Of a stretch of 64,000 nucleotides of DNA, positions 40,485-49,682 are shown piece after piece. Under the pieces are notes generated by a model. That model made no database searches. It was given only the letters and a program-made list of their open reading frames with translations, and was not told where the DNA came from. Source of the DNA: Shinella granuli. GTDB lineage: Bacteria > Pseudomonadota > Alphaproteobacteria > Rhizobiales > Rhizobiaceae. The position numbers were made by a program, and so were the translations under genes. How positions within the stretch are numbered: position 1 is the stretch's first letter; each line of letters opens with the position of its first letter. The stretch covers positions 52,664 to 116,663 of the forward strand of contig NZ_SLVX01000020.1 in assembly GCF_004341885.1 (NCBI RefSeq). Reading direction: 5' to 3'.

Positions 40485-40924
40485 GGTGCAATCTCCCTGC
40501 GGATCTGTTCGATCGTGGCCGGTGCCATTTCCTGGTTGTTGAGGATGCGATCCTCGATCGGGTAGAGCGCGCGGATCGCCTTCAGCGCTTCGAAGGCGCG
40601 GCCCTGCGTGACGAGCGCATCGACGCGCTTGAGTTCAGCCAGCACTTCCTCGTTCTTGAAGCAGGAAAGCAGCATGATGACCGACTTGCGGAACATGGCG
40701 ATCGACTGCTCGGCGCCTTCCGGGTTGATCAGCGACATCTGCGCGATGAAATAGAGCTGGCGAAGCGGCGTTGTCGCCTGTTCCGGCTGCAGGACGTGGT
40801 TTTCCAGAAGGAACGTGACATCGTTGAGGAACTCGATCGCGACCTTGCGATCGACCCTCAGGACTGCGCCGTTGACGAAGATGCGCTCACCGGATTTCAG
40901 CGATATACGCAGTGTACTTTTCAT
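40478..40924 (-). CDS. flbT: Flagellin synthesis regulator FlbT
   Basis: This 148-residue protein ([20 protein letters not shown]) matches FlbT, which binds flagellin mRNA leaders and limits flagellin translation in alphaproteobacteria, for example Caulobacter. It overlaps flaF by four bases. The role as post-transcriptional brake, or activator in some genera, fits the two flagellin genes in this window. Confidence 0.93.
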   Translation of the reverse strand: MKSTLRISLKSGERIFVNGAVLRVDRKVAIEFLNDVTFLLENHVLQPEQATTPLRQLYFIAQMSLINPEGAEQSIAMFRKSVIMLLSCFKNEEVLAELKRVDALVTQGRAFEALKAIRALYPIEDRILNNQEMAPATIEQIRREIAPW

Positions 40925-41274
40925 TTGATGCCATCCTTGATGATGGTGGTGATGTCGATGATGCCCTGGAAGTTCGAGGATTCGCGTTTGCGGATCTTCT
41001 CGATTTCCTTGAGTATCCAGATGGCGATCGAGATAAGGTTGGCCCGAAGCTCGGCCTCGAGCTGGTTCTCCGGATCTCCGAGATCTTCGATGAAGCGGAT
41101 CCAGACGCGGCGCGTGAAGTAGATCGCCTCAATGGCCTCCCGGCCCTGGTTGCCGCCATCGCTGGCCATTGCCGCTTTCAGGAGCGCAATCGACCGATCG
41201 AGGACCTGCCGTTCCCGATCTTTCGAGACGGCGACGCCTTCCTCCATGATCTCGGCATATGAAAACTGGTACAT
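40921..41274 (-). CDS. flaF: Flagellar protein FlaF
   Basis: This 117-residue helical protein ([20 protein letters not shown]) matches FlaF, which works with FlbT and helps flagellin secretion or translation in alphaproteobacteria. The ATG at 41274 lies 38 bases after the flgL stop. Confidence 0.93.
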   Translation of the reverse strand: MYQFSYAEIMEEGVAVSKDRERQVLDRSIALLKAAMASDGGNQGREAIEAIYFTRRVWIRFIEDLGDPENQLEAELRANLISIAIWILKEIEKIRKRESSNFQGIIDITTIIKDGIK

Positions 41275-41312
41275 TCAGACATCCTTCATGTGTGTCCGTA
41301 CCCTCTGGTTCA

Positions 41313-42353
41313 TCAGAGGTAATTCAGCAGGCTCAGGTTCTGGATCCTCGACGTGAGCGTGTAGGCGAGCGAAAGCTGCGATTCGAGCGTGGTGACGCGC
41401 GTCGCCGCCTCGTAGGTATCGATGCCTTCCATGTCCTTGATGCTGGTGCTCAGGATGGCGACCTGGGCATTGAGCGAGGCATTGGCCTGGCTGACGCGGG
41501 CTTCGGAAATGCCGAGCTTCGAACGTTCGCCGTCGATGCCGGAGATCGCCCGGCCCATATAGTCGATCGCCGCGTCGCTGACGGCCTTGCGGGTCTGCTC
41601 GCTGATGCCGCGCGCCAGCAATTCCTGCCCCAGCACGAGGCCGAGCGCCATATAGCGCATGCCGTCTACATTGGTATTGGTAGAACTCTGCACCGTCTCG
41701 GCGGCACTGATCCGGCTCTGCATGTTTTCGTCGGATGCGTTCGACCAATCGCCCTGCCAATTGGGGCCCATGAAATTGTCTTCGAGATCGTCCATGAACG
41801 CCTGCATTTGCGCTGGCGTGATGTCTTCGTCGGCGATTGCGCTGAAATGGGTCGCATAAAGGCCATCAAAGGCGGTCTTCGCGTCCGAAGCCGGGTCCTG
41901 CAGGTAATCCTTCAGCGGCATCACGTCGGTATTGATGCCGGCGAAGAGATATTCGCCGCTGAACGAGGTGTTGGCCGCCGAGGTGAAGGTGGAAAGCGCG
42001 TTGCCGAGGTTTTCCTTGGCAAGGTTGAGCTGGTCCTGCGAGGTGATGCCGGAGAGTGCGATCAGCACGCCCATCGCCTCGTTCGCCGCCGTCGACATCA
42101 GGCTGAGCGCCTCCTGCGAGGCGGCAAGGCGCTGCGTCGTGAGCGCGTTGGTGCTCTTCAGCGATTCCATGCGCTGGAGATCGCGGTGCAGGTTCAGCGT
42201 GCGTGCGGTCTTGGCGCCCAGCACGGCGCCGACATCGGCGTGACGGCCGGTGACCGTTTCTTCCTGGAGCTGCAGCATCTCCTTCTGCGCGCTGGCCACG
42301 GTGAGCCGCATCGCATTTTGAAGGGACATGTTGGAAACGAAAGAAGTCTTCAT
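41313..42353 (-). CDS. flgL: Hook-filament junction protein FlgL
   Basis: This 346-residue flagellin-like protein has an N-terminal coiled coil (SVSNMSLQ-type MKTSFVSNMSLQNAMRLTVA) and a C-terminal LSLAYTLTSRIQNLSLLNYL. It links the hook to the filament. The start lies three bases after the flgK stop. Confidence 0.92.
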   Translation of the reverse strand: MKTSFVSNMSLQNAMRLTVASAQKEMLQLQEETVTGRHADVGAVLGAKTARTLNLHRDLQRMESLKSTNALTTQRLAASQEALSLMSTAANEAMGVLIALSGITSQDQLNLAKENLGNALSTFTSAANTSFSGEYLFAGINTDVMPLKDYLQDPASDAKTAFDGLYATHFSAIADEDITPAQMQAFMDDLEDNFMGPNWQGDWSNASDENMQSRISAAETVQSSTNTNVDGMRYMALGLVLGQELLARGISEQTRKAVSDAAIDYMGRAISGIDGERSKLGISEARVSQANASLNAQVAILSTSIKDMEGIDTYEAATRVTTLESQLSLAYTLTSRIQNLSLLNYL

Positions 42354-42356
42354 AAC

Positions 42357-43769
42357 TTACCCCGCCGCCTGGAGGAGAGCGGCGATCATCTCATCGACCG
42401 CCGCCACGAGTTTGGCCGACGCCTTGTAGGACTGCTCGAGATCGAGAAGCAGGGCCAGTTCCTCGTCGAGGCTGACGGCCGTCACATTGAGAAGGGCTTC
42501 CTGGGTGCGGCCGAGCAGCGCGGCCTTGTCCCCGCCGGCCGTCGTCGCGGCACTGCGGATCTCTTCCAGCCAGCCGACCGAGCTGGTCGAGAAGGACAGG
42601 ATCGTCGTCGTCGTTTCGATGGACGCATCCGGATCGAAGGGCATCGGCGCCTCGAAGGCGGCCGCATAGCCGTTCAGAAGTTCGGAGAAGCTGGCATTGT
42701 TGTCCGTGTTGTAGACGGCATTGATGCCGTCGCGCAGCTTCGTGGGGTTGCCGCCCTCGCTGGAGATGACGTCGGGATTGACCTTGATGACCGCGGCCAG
42801 ACCCGGATCCGTGACGGCGGGCAGGCCGTTGCTGATGAAGAGCCCTTCCATCCCGCCTTCGGAAAACACCTCGATCACGCCACGGGCGATTTCGTCGAGC
42901 TGCTTCTGGAAGATCGGCGCTACGTAGTCGCGGACCTGCAGGAGGGCGGGGATCGATCCTTGTGCGCTGGTGTTGCCACCGGCGCCTGCCTGGACCGGCA
43001 CGCCATCGATAAGGACCTGGTTGCCGTCGACGGCCGCCGTGAAGGTGGTCGACGGCTGGAAACTTACGGTGCGCGGCACCGTCTCGAACAGGACCGTGCC
43101 GTCGCTGGTATAGAGCGCAAGGTCGTTGTTCGTACGGTTGACCGTGGTGACACCGATGATCGCGGAAATGCCCGTCAGCAGTTTGTCGCGCTGGTCGAGC
43201 GCGTCGTTGACGTCGGTGCCGGCGGCCGTTCCCTGGCGGACCTTGTCGTTGTAGGTCTTGAATTCCTTGAGCAGGCGGTTGAGTTCCACCACCGCCGTGT
43301 TGATGTCGGCGTCTGCCTCGGCCCGCAACTTCTGCAGGGCGTTCGAGGTGCTGTTCAGCGAGTTTGCGACGTCGATCGCATCCGACACCACCGTTTCGGC
43401 GAGCGAGACTTCGCTCGGCTTGTCGGCAAAGGTCTGGAGATTGTCGCGCAGTTTCGCCAGATAGGTGGAGGGGGCGAGTTCATAGTCCTCGCCACCCATC
43501 ATCATCTTCATCTGCGTGAGACCGGCCAGAAGCGTATCCTGGCCGCTCGACTTGGAGATCGAGAGCAGGTTCTGCTTCAGCAGTGCCTCGTTCTGGGCCC
43601 GCTGCGTTTCCACCACGGTGGCACCGGAGGAGGCCGTGGCGAGGATCGCCGCGCGGCGCGCGTAGTTCGGGTTGCTTGCATTGGCAATGTTCTTCGACGC
43701 GACGGCCGATTGCAGGCCTACGTTGGAGAAGCTGGACTGAGCAGTCTTCATTGCTGCTGAAAGCGACAT
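42357..43769 (-). CDS. flgK: Hook-associated protein FlgK
   Basis: This 470-residue protein (MSLSAAMKTAQSSFSNVGLQ, then ASKNIANASNPNYARR) has the rod/hook N-terminal motif. Its C-terminus LDLEQSYKASAKLVAAVDEM is that of FlgK. It is shorter than enterobacterial FlgK (about 550), as in rhizobia. Confidence 0.93.
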   Translation of the reverse strand: MSLSAAMKTAQSSFSNVGLQSAVASKNIANASNPNYARRAAILATASSGATVVETQRAQNEALLKQNLLSISKSSGQDTLLAGLTQMKMMMGGEDYELAPSTYLAKLRDNLQTFADKPSEVSLAETVVSDAIDVANSLNSTSNALQKLRAEADADINTAVVELNRLLKEFKTYNDKVRQGTAAGTDVNDALDQRDKLLTGISAIIGVTTVNRTNNDLALYTSDGTVLFETVPRTVSFQPSTTFTAAVDGNQVLIDGVPVQAGAGGNTSAQGSIPALLQVRDYVAPIFQKQLDEIARGVIEVFSEGGMEGLFISNGLPAVTDPGLAAVIKVNPDVISSEGGNPTKLRDGINAVYNTDNNASFSELLNGYAAAFEAPMPFDPDASIETTTTILSFSTSSVGWLEEIRSAATTAGGDKAALLGRTQEALLNVTAVSLDEELALLLDLEQSYKASAKLVAAVDEMIAALLQAAG

Positions 43770-43813
43770 CGGATCTACCTAACTCTCGAATGCATGCGCG
43801 GCGTCATGCCGGC

Positions 43814-45376
43814 TTATCTCTTCAGATTGACGAGGACTTCCATCAGCTCGGAACCGGTCTGGAAGACCTTCGAGTTGGCCGTGTAGTTGCGCTGCGACTC
43901 GATCATGCTCGTCAGTTCCTCGGCGATGTCGACGTTGGAGTCTTCCAGCGCGCCGGAGATGATGCTGCCGTAACCGTTGGTGCCGGCATAGCCCATGACG
44001 ACGACGCCCGATTCGCTGCTCTGCGAATAGATGTTACCGGGCAGCGCCTTGAGTTTGTCAGGGCTCTGCACGTTCGCCATCGCAACACGGAATTTCGGCA
44101 CGAGATCGCCGTTCTCGTATTTGAGATAGACGATGCCGTCGTCGCTGATCTCGTAACCGGTGACCTTGCTGGCCCCGTTGCCGTCGATCTTCCCGTTCGA
44201 GACGTCAAAGGCGGAGGAAAGCTGTGTGGAGCCGCCGATATTCAGCGTCAGCGCTCCCAGTTCCGTACCATTGACCGCCACGGCACCTGTCGAAAGCGTC
44301 ATCGGCTTGAAGAGTTTACCCTTGGCATCGAATTCCAGGGTAACCGGCCCGCCGGAAGTGCCCAGGGTACTGTTTTCTTCGATCGTGATATTTGTAGGAT
44401 CGCTGGTCATCGTAAGACCGCTGAGGTCGACCTCGACCTCGCCGAAGCCCGGTACGGTCACCTTCGCCGGCGAGCCGGAAACGAGCTTGCCCGTGGCGTC
44501 GAAACCCACGCTGCCGGTGCCACCGGGGATCGGCGTACCACCGCTGCTGATCACATAGTCCCACCCCGTCGCCGTACGCGTATATTCAACGTCCAGGGCC
44601 GTGGGGTTGCCCGCCTTGTCAAGGATATTGACGGTTGCGGTCGCCGTGCCGGCGGGCAAGGTCGCCTCCTCCAGATTACCGGTGACCCTGACCTTGCTCG
44701 TCGCGAGCGGCGGCTGGTCCACGATCGACGTGCCGTTATAGAGCACGTCCACGGTCCACTCGTTGTCCGCCACCTTCGTATAGACGTAGTCCAGAAGGCG
44801 AGTATTGCCCTGCTGGTCATAGGCGACCAGCGATGTCGTCTTTGTATAGCCGACCGGCTCGTTCGACGGGAGGTTCACGTCAAGCACGCCTTTGGACGAT
44901 CCTGTCGCATTCAGCGACCCCGAGGACAGGTTGATCTGCTGGAGGCCGTCGAAGCCATTGACGACGATCGTCGGATCGGTCGTTGAGGAATATTCGTAGC
45001 CCATCAGCTTGAAGCCGGAGGAATTCTGCAGCGTGCCGTCGTCCATAATGGTGAAGGCGCCGGCACGAGTCATGTATTCCTGGCCGTCCGAGCCCGTCAC
45101 GATGAAGAAGCCCTTGCCGTTGATGGCAAGGTCGGTCGCCGAGGTCGTGTAGGTGAAGGTGCCCTGTGCGGAGATGGAATAACGCACGCTCGTGTTGACG
45201 CCGCCGGAATTGTAGGCGCCGCCGGTGGAGGGCAGGATAAGGGAGGAGAACTGGGTCGAGGCCTTCTTGTAGCCCGTCGTGTTCGCGTTGGCGATGTTGT
45301 CGGCAACCGTGCTCAGGCGGTTCGCCTGCGCATTCATGCCGGAAACACCCGTTCTCATCGTACCGTAGAGGCTCAT
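43814..45376 (-). CDS. flgE: Flagellar hook protein FlgE
   Basis: This 520-residue hook subunit starts MSLYGTMRTGVSGMNAQANR followed by the ANTTGYK motif and ends SMIESQRNYTANSKVFQTGS-like, the two terminal coiled-coil regions of hook proteins. The centre is longer than in enterobacteria. It follows rem by 100 bases containing a hairpin. Confidence 0.94.
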   Translation of the reverse strand: MSLYGTMRTGVSGMNAQANRLSTVADNIANANTTGYKKASTQFSSLILPSTGGAYNSGGVNTSVRYSISAQGTFTYTTSATDLAINGKGFFIVTGSDGQEYMTRAGAFTIMDDGTLQNSSGFKLMGYEYSSTTDPTIVVNGFDGLQQINLSSGSLNATGSSKGVLDVNLPSNEPVGYTKTTSLVAYDQQGNTRLLDYVYTKVADNEWTVDVLYNGTSIVDQPPLATSKVRVTGNLEEATLPAGTATATVNILDKAGNPTALDVEYTRTATGWDYVISSGGTPIPGGTGSVGFDATGKLVSGSPAKVTVPGFGEVEVDLSGLTMTSDPTNITIEENSTLGTSGGPVTLEFDAKGKLFKPMTLSTGAVAVNGTELGALTLNIGGSTQLSSAFDVSNGKIDGNGASKVTGYEISDDGIVYLKYENGDLVPKFRVAMANVQSPDKLKALPGNIYSQSSESGVVVMGYAGTNGYGSIISGALEDSNVDIAEELTSMIESQRNYTANSKVFQTGSELMEVLVNLKR

Positions 45377-45431
45377 GTCATTTCCCCGTTCGTCTCGTCA
45401 CCAGGACCCTATGGGACGGGCCTTGCGTGAA

Positions 45432-45467
45432 GCTGGCTGCCGGGGTCCGCCTTCCCCGCCAGCCAGC
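45432..45467 (-). terminator. Hairpin between rem and flgE
   Basis: GCTGGCTGCCGGGG / CCCCGCCAGCCAGC form a 14-base stem with one mismatch and an 8-base loop just after the rem stop on the minus strand. No T-run follows. It could end or attenuate the rem message before flgE. Confidence 0.5.
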
Positions 45468-45476
45468 AATGTCATG

Positions 45477-46151
45477 TCAGCCCTGCCAGTCGATGCAGTA
45501 GCCAAGGAAGCGCTTGGAATCGATCGGGTCGAAACCGAGCTTCTTGCGCAGCTTCTTGCGCAGCTTGCTGATGTGGCTTTCGACCACGTTCTCCTCGACG
45601 TCCTCGTCGAAGATGCCGTAGATCGCGTTGAAGATCTGGGTCTTGGAAAGCCGGCGGCCGCGGTTGGCGACCAAATATTCGAGGATGCGGCGCTCGCGGC
45701 GCGGCAGGGGGAAGACTTCGCCGGTGATTTCCGGATCGCGGCCATCGGAGAAGACGCGGATCGGACCGATATCGGTGTGGTTGGCCAGCGCCTTCAGGCG
45801 CCGCCGGATGGCCGCCGCACGGGCCAGGATTTCACGGGGATGCACCGGCTTGCGCACGACGTCGTCGACGCCGCTGTCGAAGAGCGCAAGGGTGGTTTCC
45901 AGGGAGGGCGTGTCGCTGACCGCGATCACCGGGGCCTGCGAGCGATCACGGATCGCACGCGGCAGCTCCATGGAGAGCTGGCCCTGGCCGATCAGGAACG
46001 CCTCGACCGCATCGATGTCCGAATCGGCAGCGGTATTCACCCACTCGCCGAATTCACGGGGATCGAACCCCGTCGAGGGCACGCCCTCGCGACCAAAAAG
46101 AGAAGTATAGCCGTCTTTAACGAGCTCGCGCTCATCAACCACTACGATCAT
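45477..46151 (-). CDS. rem: Orphan OmpR-type regulator Rem
   Basis: This 224-residue protein is Rem, the exponential-phase motility activator of rhizobia. The N-terminal receiver begins [19 protein letters not shown]; where the phospho-aspartate should be (after [17 protein letters not shown]) no clear Asp is seen, so it probably works without phosphorylation. The C-terminal winged helix ([31 protein letters not shown]) binds DNA. A perfect TTAA-N7-TTAA site is 92-106 bases upstream. It should activate the flagellar genes that follow. Confidence 0.92.
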   Translation of the reverse strand: MIVVVDERELVKDGYTSLFGREGVPSTGFDPREFGEWVNTAADSDIDAVEAFLIGQGQLSMELPRAIRDRSQAPVIAVSDTPSLETTLALFDSGVDDVVRKPVHPREILARAAAIRRRLKALANHTDIGPIRVFSDGRDPEITGEVFPLPRRERRILEYLVANRGRRLSKTQIFNAIYGIFDEDVEENVVESHISKLRKKLRKKLGFDPIDSKRFLGYCIDWQG

Positions 46152-46242
46152 TCGTCCGCCTCCGAATCAGTGTGGTGCCTCGTTAAGGCAGTGGTACGAA
46201 TCGGGCGAATCACCGGCAACTAGAGGAAGTGACTGGGTGGAA

Positions 46243-46257
46243 TTAACAGTTGATTAA
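46243..46257. promoter_or_regulatory. CtrA-type site upstream of rem
   Basis: TTAACAGTTGATTAA fits the CtrA consensus TTAA-N7-TTAA exactly and lies 92 bases before the rem start. A second related pair, TTAACAAAGGTTAA with N6, is at 46329-46342. Confidence 0.65.
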
Positions 46258-46432
46258 GAATTGCGTGCCGATTTGGTCTATATATAGTAGGCCTCATCGG
46301 ATTTTGCCACAATTTTACGGTGGAAAAGTTAACAAAGGTTAACGAGCCGCCTTGCCATCCCAAAACAGGGCGCATTCTTGCCACATTACGGCACAGGCCG
46401 CCGCAAGCCCAAAAACTCAACTTTTAATAGAA

Positions 46433-47011
46433 TTACCGGCAGAACTGTTTCGCGTTCGCCGTCCAGCTTCCATAGCCTGTCGCCACCAAGTTCGCGATCA
46501 CCCGGCAGACATAACGCTTCTGCGCGGGGTCATTGTTGGGACCGGCATGATAGCGCGCGACGGCCATCGTCCAGGTCTCGTGCCGGGCGTGCAGCCGCGC
46601 CAGGAAAGCTGCCGCATATTCGACATTCTTGCGCGGGTCGAACATCTCCGCAGGCGAGGAAAACTGGTCGCCGTGGAAGTGGTGGTTGATCTGCATGCAG
46701 CCGAGGTCGATCAGCTTGGCGCCGCGCGCCCGCGCCGCTTCGAATGCCTGGAGGGCATCCTGCCGGTCGCGGCCGAAGAAGGCCTTGCCCTCGATGTTCA
46801 TGGCATAGGGCTGCAGCGAGCCCTTCCGGCCGGTCTCGGTGAGACCGACGGAATAGAGGATGCCGGCAGGAACATCGTATTTTGCAGCCGCGGCGAGGAT
46901 TTCCCGCTCGCACGCCCCGACGGAGGCCTGGGCGTCAGAGATAGACGCCGCCAGAGCGCTGAGGCTGGCCGCCAGCAAGGCCAGGAGCGTTGTCCGACGT
47001 GGTGCCTTCAT
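46433..47011 (-). CDS. Lytic transglycosylase (SLT family)
   Basis: This 192-residue periplasmic enzyme is read from the ATG at 47011 (MKAPRRTTLLALLAASLSAL), with a signal peptide ending near AQA. The SLT domain has the catalytic Glu in YSVGLTETGR, LIDLGCMQINHHFH and AVARYHAG. It opens peptidoglycan for the rod, replacing the missing muramidase part of FlgJ. The first 77 bases overlap the end of fliK in another frame; GAGGGAGC inside fliK is its ribosome-binding site. Confidence 0.9.
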   Translation of the reverse strand: MKAPRRTTLLALLAASLSALAASISDAQASVGACEREILAAAAKYDVPAGILYSVGLTETGRKGSLQPYAMNIEGKAFFGRDRQDALQAFEAARARGAKLIDLGCMQINHHFHGDQFSSPAEMFDPRKNVEYAAAFLARLHARHETWTMAVARYHAGPNNDPAQKRYVCRVIANLVATGYGSWTANAKQFCR

Positions 47012-48356
47012 GGGATGCTCCCTCGCGTGCGAAATTGCCTGTGCCCTCTCCACTGCCGCCCTGGCGGCCATTACCACCCTCGCGGGCCTGCGGCTGGCCG
47101 GAGAACTGCTGCTGCTGGCCCTGGCTGTCGCCCTGCTGCGCATTCGCGCCCCTGTCGGCCGGTGCGAGCTGGACGCTGACCTGATCCACGGCAAAACCCT
47201 GTCCGCGCAGCGCGCGCACGATGGCGTCCCGGTCGTCGATGAGCTGGCGATAGGCCTCGCCCGTCTCAACCTGCAGCGAGACGACGAGATCGTCGCCGTG
47301 CAGGCGCAGCGTTGCCGTCACGAGGCCGAGCTCGATCGGGTGCATCTGGATCTTCAGCGTGTTGACGACCTTGCCGGTGGCCGCCGTCTCCGCATGGCTG
47401 AGCCCGCCGGTGGCGCTGAGCGAGGCCGCCCATTGCGGGTCCTGCGTGATCGCCGTCGTCATGGCCGCCGCATTGCCGGTCTGCGCAAGGCCGATATAGC
47501 GGCGCGCATCGACCACGGTCACCGTCTCGCCCTTCGGGCCGGTCGGATTGGCATCGCGGAAGGTCGCGCGATCGCCCTTGTCGGACAGGCTCATGTCGAG
47601 ATCCCGCCCCTTGCCGTCGGCGCGGATCAGCCGGAAGAGCTGGTCGGCATCCGACTGCGGCACGTCGCCGGCATCCATGGCATCCGTCACATGGGTGCCA
47701 TCGGCCTTGGCCGCGGCATCGGCACGGGCCTCGACCCTCACCGTTCCCTTGCCGCCGGCCTGCGCCTTCCCGTCCGGCACCGTGCCCGGCATACCGGCCT
47801 TCGCGGCCGCATCCAGCGGCATGGCATTCGGCGCGGCCAGCATTTCCAGAAGATTGCCGACATCGGACCCGGCTTTCGGCGCAGTCTCCTGCGTCGCGTC
47901 GGCCGCCACCGTGGCGTCCTCGTCCACGTCCGCATCTTCGCCACGGAGCGTGGCAGACTTGCCGTCGCGCACCTCGCCCTGCGTCCTGCGGCCCTGCCGG
48001 CCTGCAGCCTCCGGCAGGAGCGCCGCCTTTTCGTCGAAAGGCCGGTCGTCCGCTTCGGAGGCATCCACGCCGGGCTTGCCCGCGGCTTCGGTCAGCGCCG
48101 CTCCATCGCGGCGCCCGAGCTTCACGCGCGCCTGGTCAGTTTCTCCCCTGTCGTGCTCGCCACGGACGGCCGCGCCGGAAATCGACAATCGCGCGCCCTT
48201 GCGCCCGCCGTCACCCTCCCGTCCGGAAAGACTGGCGATGGCAGTGGCAAAGCCGCCCTCTTCCGAAGCGCCGGCGGCCTGGCCGTGACCAGCCTTGCCC
48301 TTTCCTGCCGCCTGCCCCTGCACGACGCCCAAAACCCCGCTACCGATGGTGCTCAA
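46935..48356 (-). CDS. fliK: Flagellar hook-length control protein FliK (MotD)
   Basis: This 473-residue protein has a long low-complexity first part and the Flg_hook C-domain (LKIQMHPIELGLVTATLRLH, then GEAYRQLIDDRDAIVRALRG). In S. meliloti this gene was first named motD. It measures hook length and switches export specificity. Its start overlaps the motC stop as ATGA, and its 3' end overlaps the transglycosylase gene. Confidence 0.9.
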   Translation of the reverse strand: MSTIGSGVLGVVQGQAAGKGKAGHGQAAGASEEGGFATAIASLSGREGDGGRKGARLSISGAAVRGEHDRGETDQARVKLGRRDGAALTEAAGKPGVDASEADDRPFDEKAALLPEAAGRQGRRTQGEVRDGKSATLRGEDADVDEDATVAADATQETAPKAGSDVGNLLEMLAAPNAMPLDAAAKAGMPGTVPDGKAQAGGKGTVRVEARADAAAKADGTHVTDAMDAGDVPQSDADQLFRLIRADGKGRDLDMSLSDKGDRATFRDANPTGPKGETVTVVDARRYIGLAQTGNAAAMTTAITQDPQWAASLSATGGLSHAETAATGKVVNTLKIQMHPIELGLVTATLRLHGDDLVVSLQVETGEAYRQLIDDRDAIVRALRGQGFAVDQVSVQLAPADRGANAQQGDSQGQQQQFSGQPQAREGGNGRQGGSGEGTGNFAREGASHEGTTSDNAPGLAGGQPQRSGGVYL

Positions 48357-49678
48357 CTGCCTTCTCCTTTCAAGAGCGCGTCGATTTCGTCGAGCTTGGA
48401 CCTCCCGCCCGAAACGAATGTATCGAAGGCGGGGTCGATGCCCGCGCTTTCTGGCTGCTCTTTCTTTTCCTCTGCCGGCTCGACGACCGAGGCGACCGGC
48501 GTCTCTTCGATGCCCGCCCGCGGATCCATCGCCCGATCGGCGAGTTCCGTCTCGCTCAATCCGTCATGGGAGGCGTCCTCGGCCTGCCGCACGGGCTTGG
48601 CAAGATCCGCCTCGGCCGCCACGGGCACCACCGGTTCACGCAGCACTTCCTCCGCCACCGCGCGGGCCGCCGCCTTCAGGGCGCGGTCCTTGGCCGAGAG
48701 CTTGTCGTCGGGGATGGCGATGATCGATTCCATCGCCGCCGCCACGTCCCCGGAAGGGACGGAGGCCAGGCCCGAATAGAGGTCCGCCAGCACCTTCGGC
48801 ACGCTCTCCCCGTCACCGGACAGCACCTGGGCGCGTTCGGCGGCAAGCGAGGCGAGCTTGTTCTTGCCCGAGATCGCCGCAAGGCGCGCCATGCGCAGAT
48901 AGACCTCGCGCTGACGCGGCACGTCCATGAAGGAGAGTATCTCCAGAATGTCGTCTTCCTTGATCGCCTCGAAATGATCGACCGCCAGCTTCACGAAGAG
49001 ATCCGCGAATTGGCTGGCATAGGGCGACCGCAGGTAGCGCCGCGCATAGCGGTTGGCATAGGTCATGCTCTTGTCGATCCAGCCGGCCTCGCTGGCGATG
49101 TAGATTGAGCGGCGCAGCGCCGCCTCCTCGACGATCGTGCCGGGGGCGACGAGCCGTGCCCAGTCGAAATAGGTGAGTGCCAGCGCGGGATCCTTGCGCA
49201 TGACCGAATTGGCCGAGACGAGCGCGAGATAGGGGCCGACGCGCGAACGCTTGTATTCCGGGAAGATCTCCGCGAGCGACTTGACGCTCTGCGTGCCGCG
49301 GCCGCTGAGGTAGCTGCGCAGGGCATCGGTCAGGCGGGAATCGAAATGCCCGTCGACATCCTTCCTGATCAGCACTTCCAGCGTCTCGGGATTGCCGCCG
49401 CTCATAGCATAGACGAGCGCGGCGTCCACATTGCGCGGGTCGTCGAAGAGCACGGATTCTCCGGTGCGCAGCCGCTCGTCGATGGTGCTCAGCAGGAAGC
49501 GCTGCATCTCCATCGCCGAATGGTCGCCAAGCGCCACCGTGTCCTGCACATATTGCAGCGAGCGGATCATCTTGTAGGGCGCAAGATTGTCGAGGTCTTC
49601 GGCACGCGCGGGCGCGACGGCGGAAAGCACCGTGCACAAGACCGTTCCCATCAGGAGAGAGCGCCGCAAGAAGCCCAT
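48353..49678 (-). CDS. motC: Periplasmic motility protein MotC
   Basis: This 441-residue protein is read from the ATG at 49678 (MGFLRRSLLMGTVLCTVLSA). It has a signal peptide (ending ARA before EDLDNLAPY) and a helical, repeat-like body. MotC is special to rhizobia, is found in the periplasm and is needed for MotB function. It sits directly after motB (four bases) and before fliK. Confidence 0.92.
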   Translation of the reverse strand: MGFLRRSLLMGTVLCTVLSAVAPARAEDLDNLAPYKMIRSLQYVQDTVALGDHSAMEMQRFLLSTIDERLRTGESVLFDDPRNVDAALVYAMSGGNPETLEVLIRKDVDGHFDSRLTDALRSYLSGRGTQSVKSLAEIFPEYKRSRVGPYLALVSANSVMRKDPALALTYFDWARLVAPGTIVEEAALRRSIYIASEAGWIDKSMTYANRYARRYLRSPYASQFADLFVKLAVDHFEAIKEDDILEILSFMDVPRQREVYLRMARLAAISGKNKLASLAAERAQVLSGDGESVPKVLADLYSGLASVPSGDVAAAMESIIAIPDDKLSAKDRALKAAARAVAEEVLREPVVPVAAEADLAKPVRQAEDASHDGLSETELADRAMDPRAGIEETPVASVVEPAEEKKEQPESAGIDPAFDTFVSGGRSKLDEIDALLKGEGS

Positions 49679-49682
49679 GGCG

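Noticed and set aside
46329..46342. TTAACAAAGGTTAA as another CtrA site
   Set aside because: The spacer is six, not seven; kept only as a remark.
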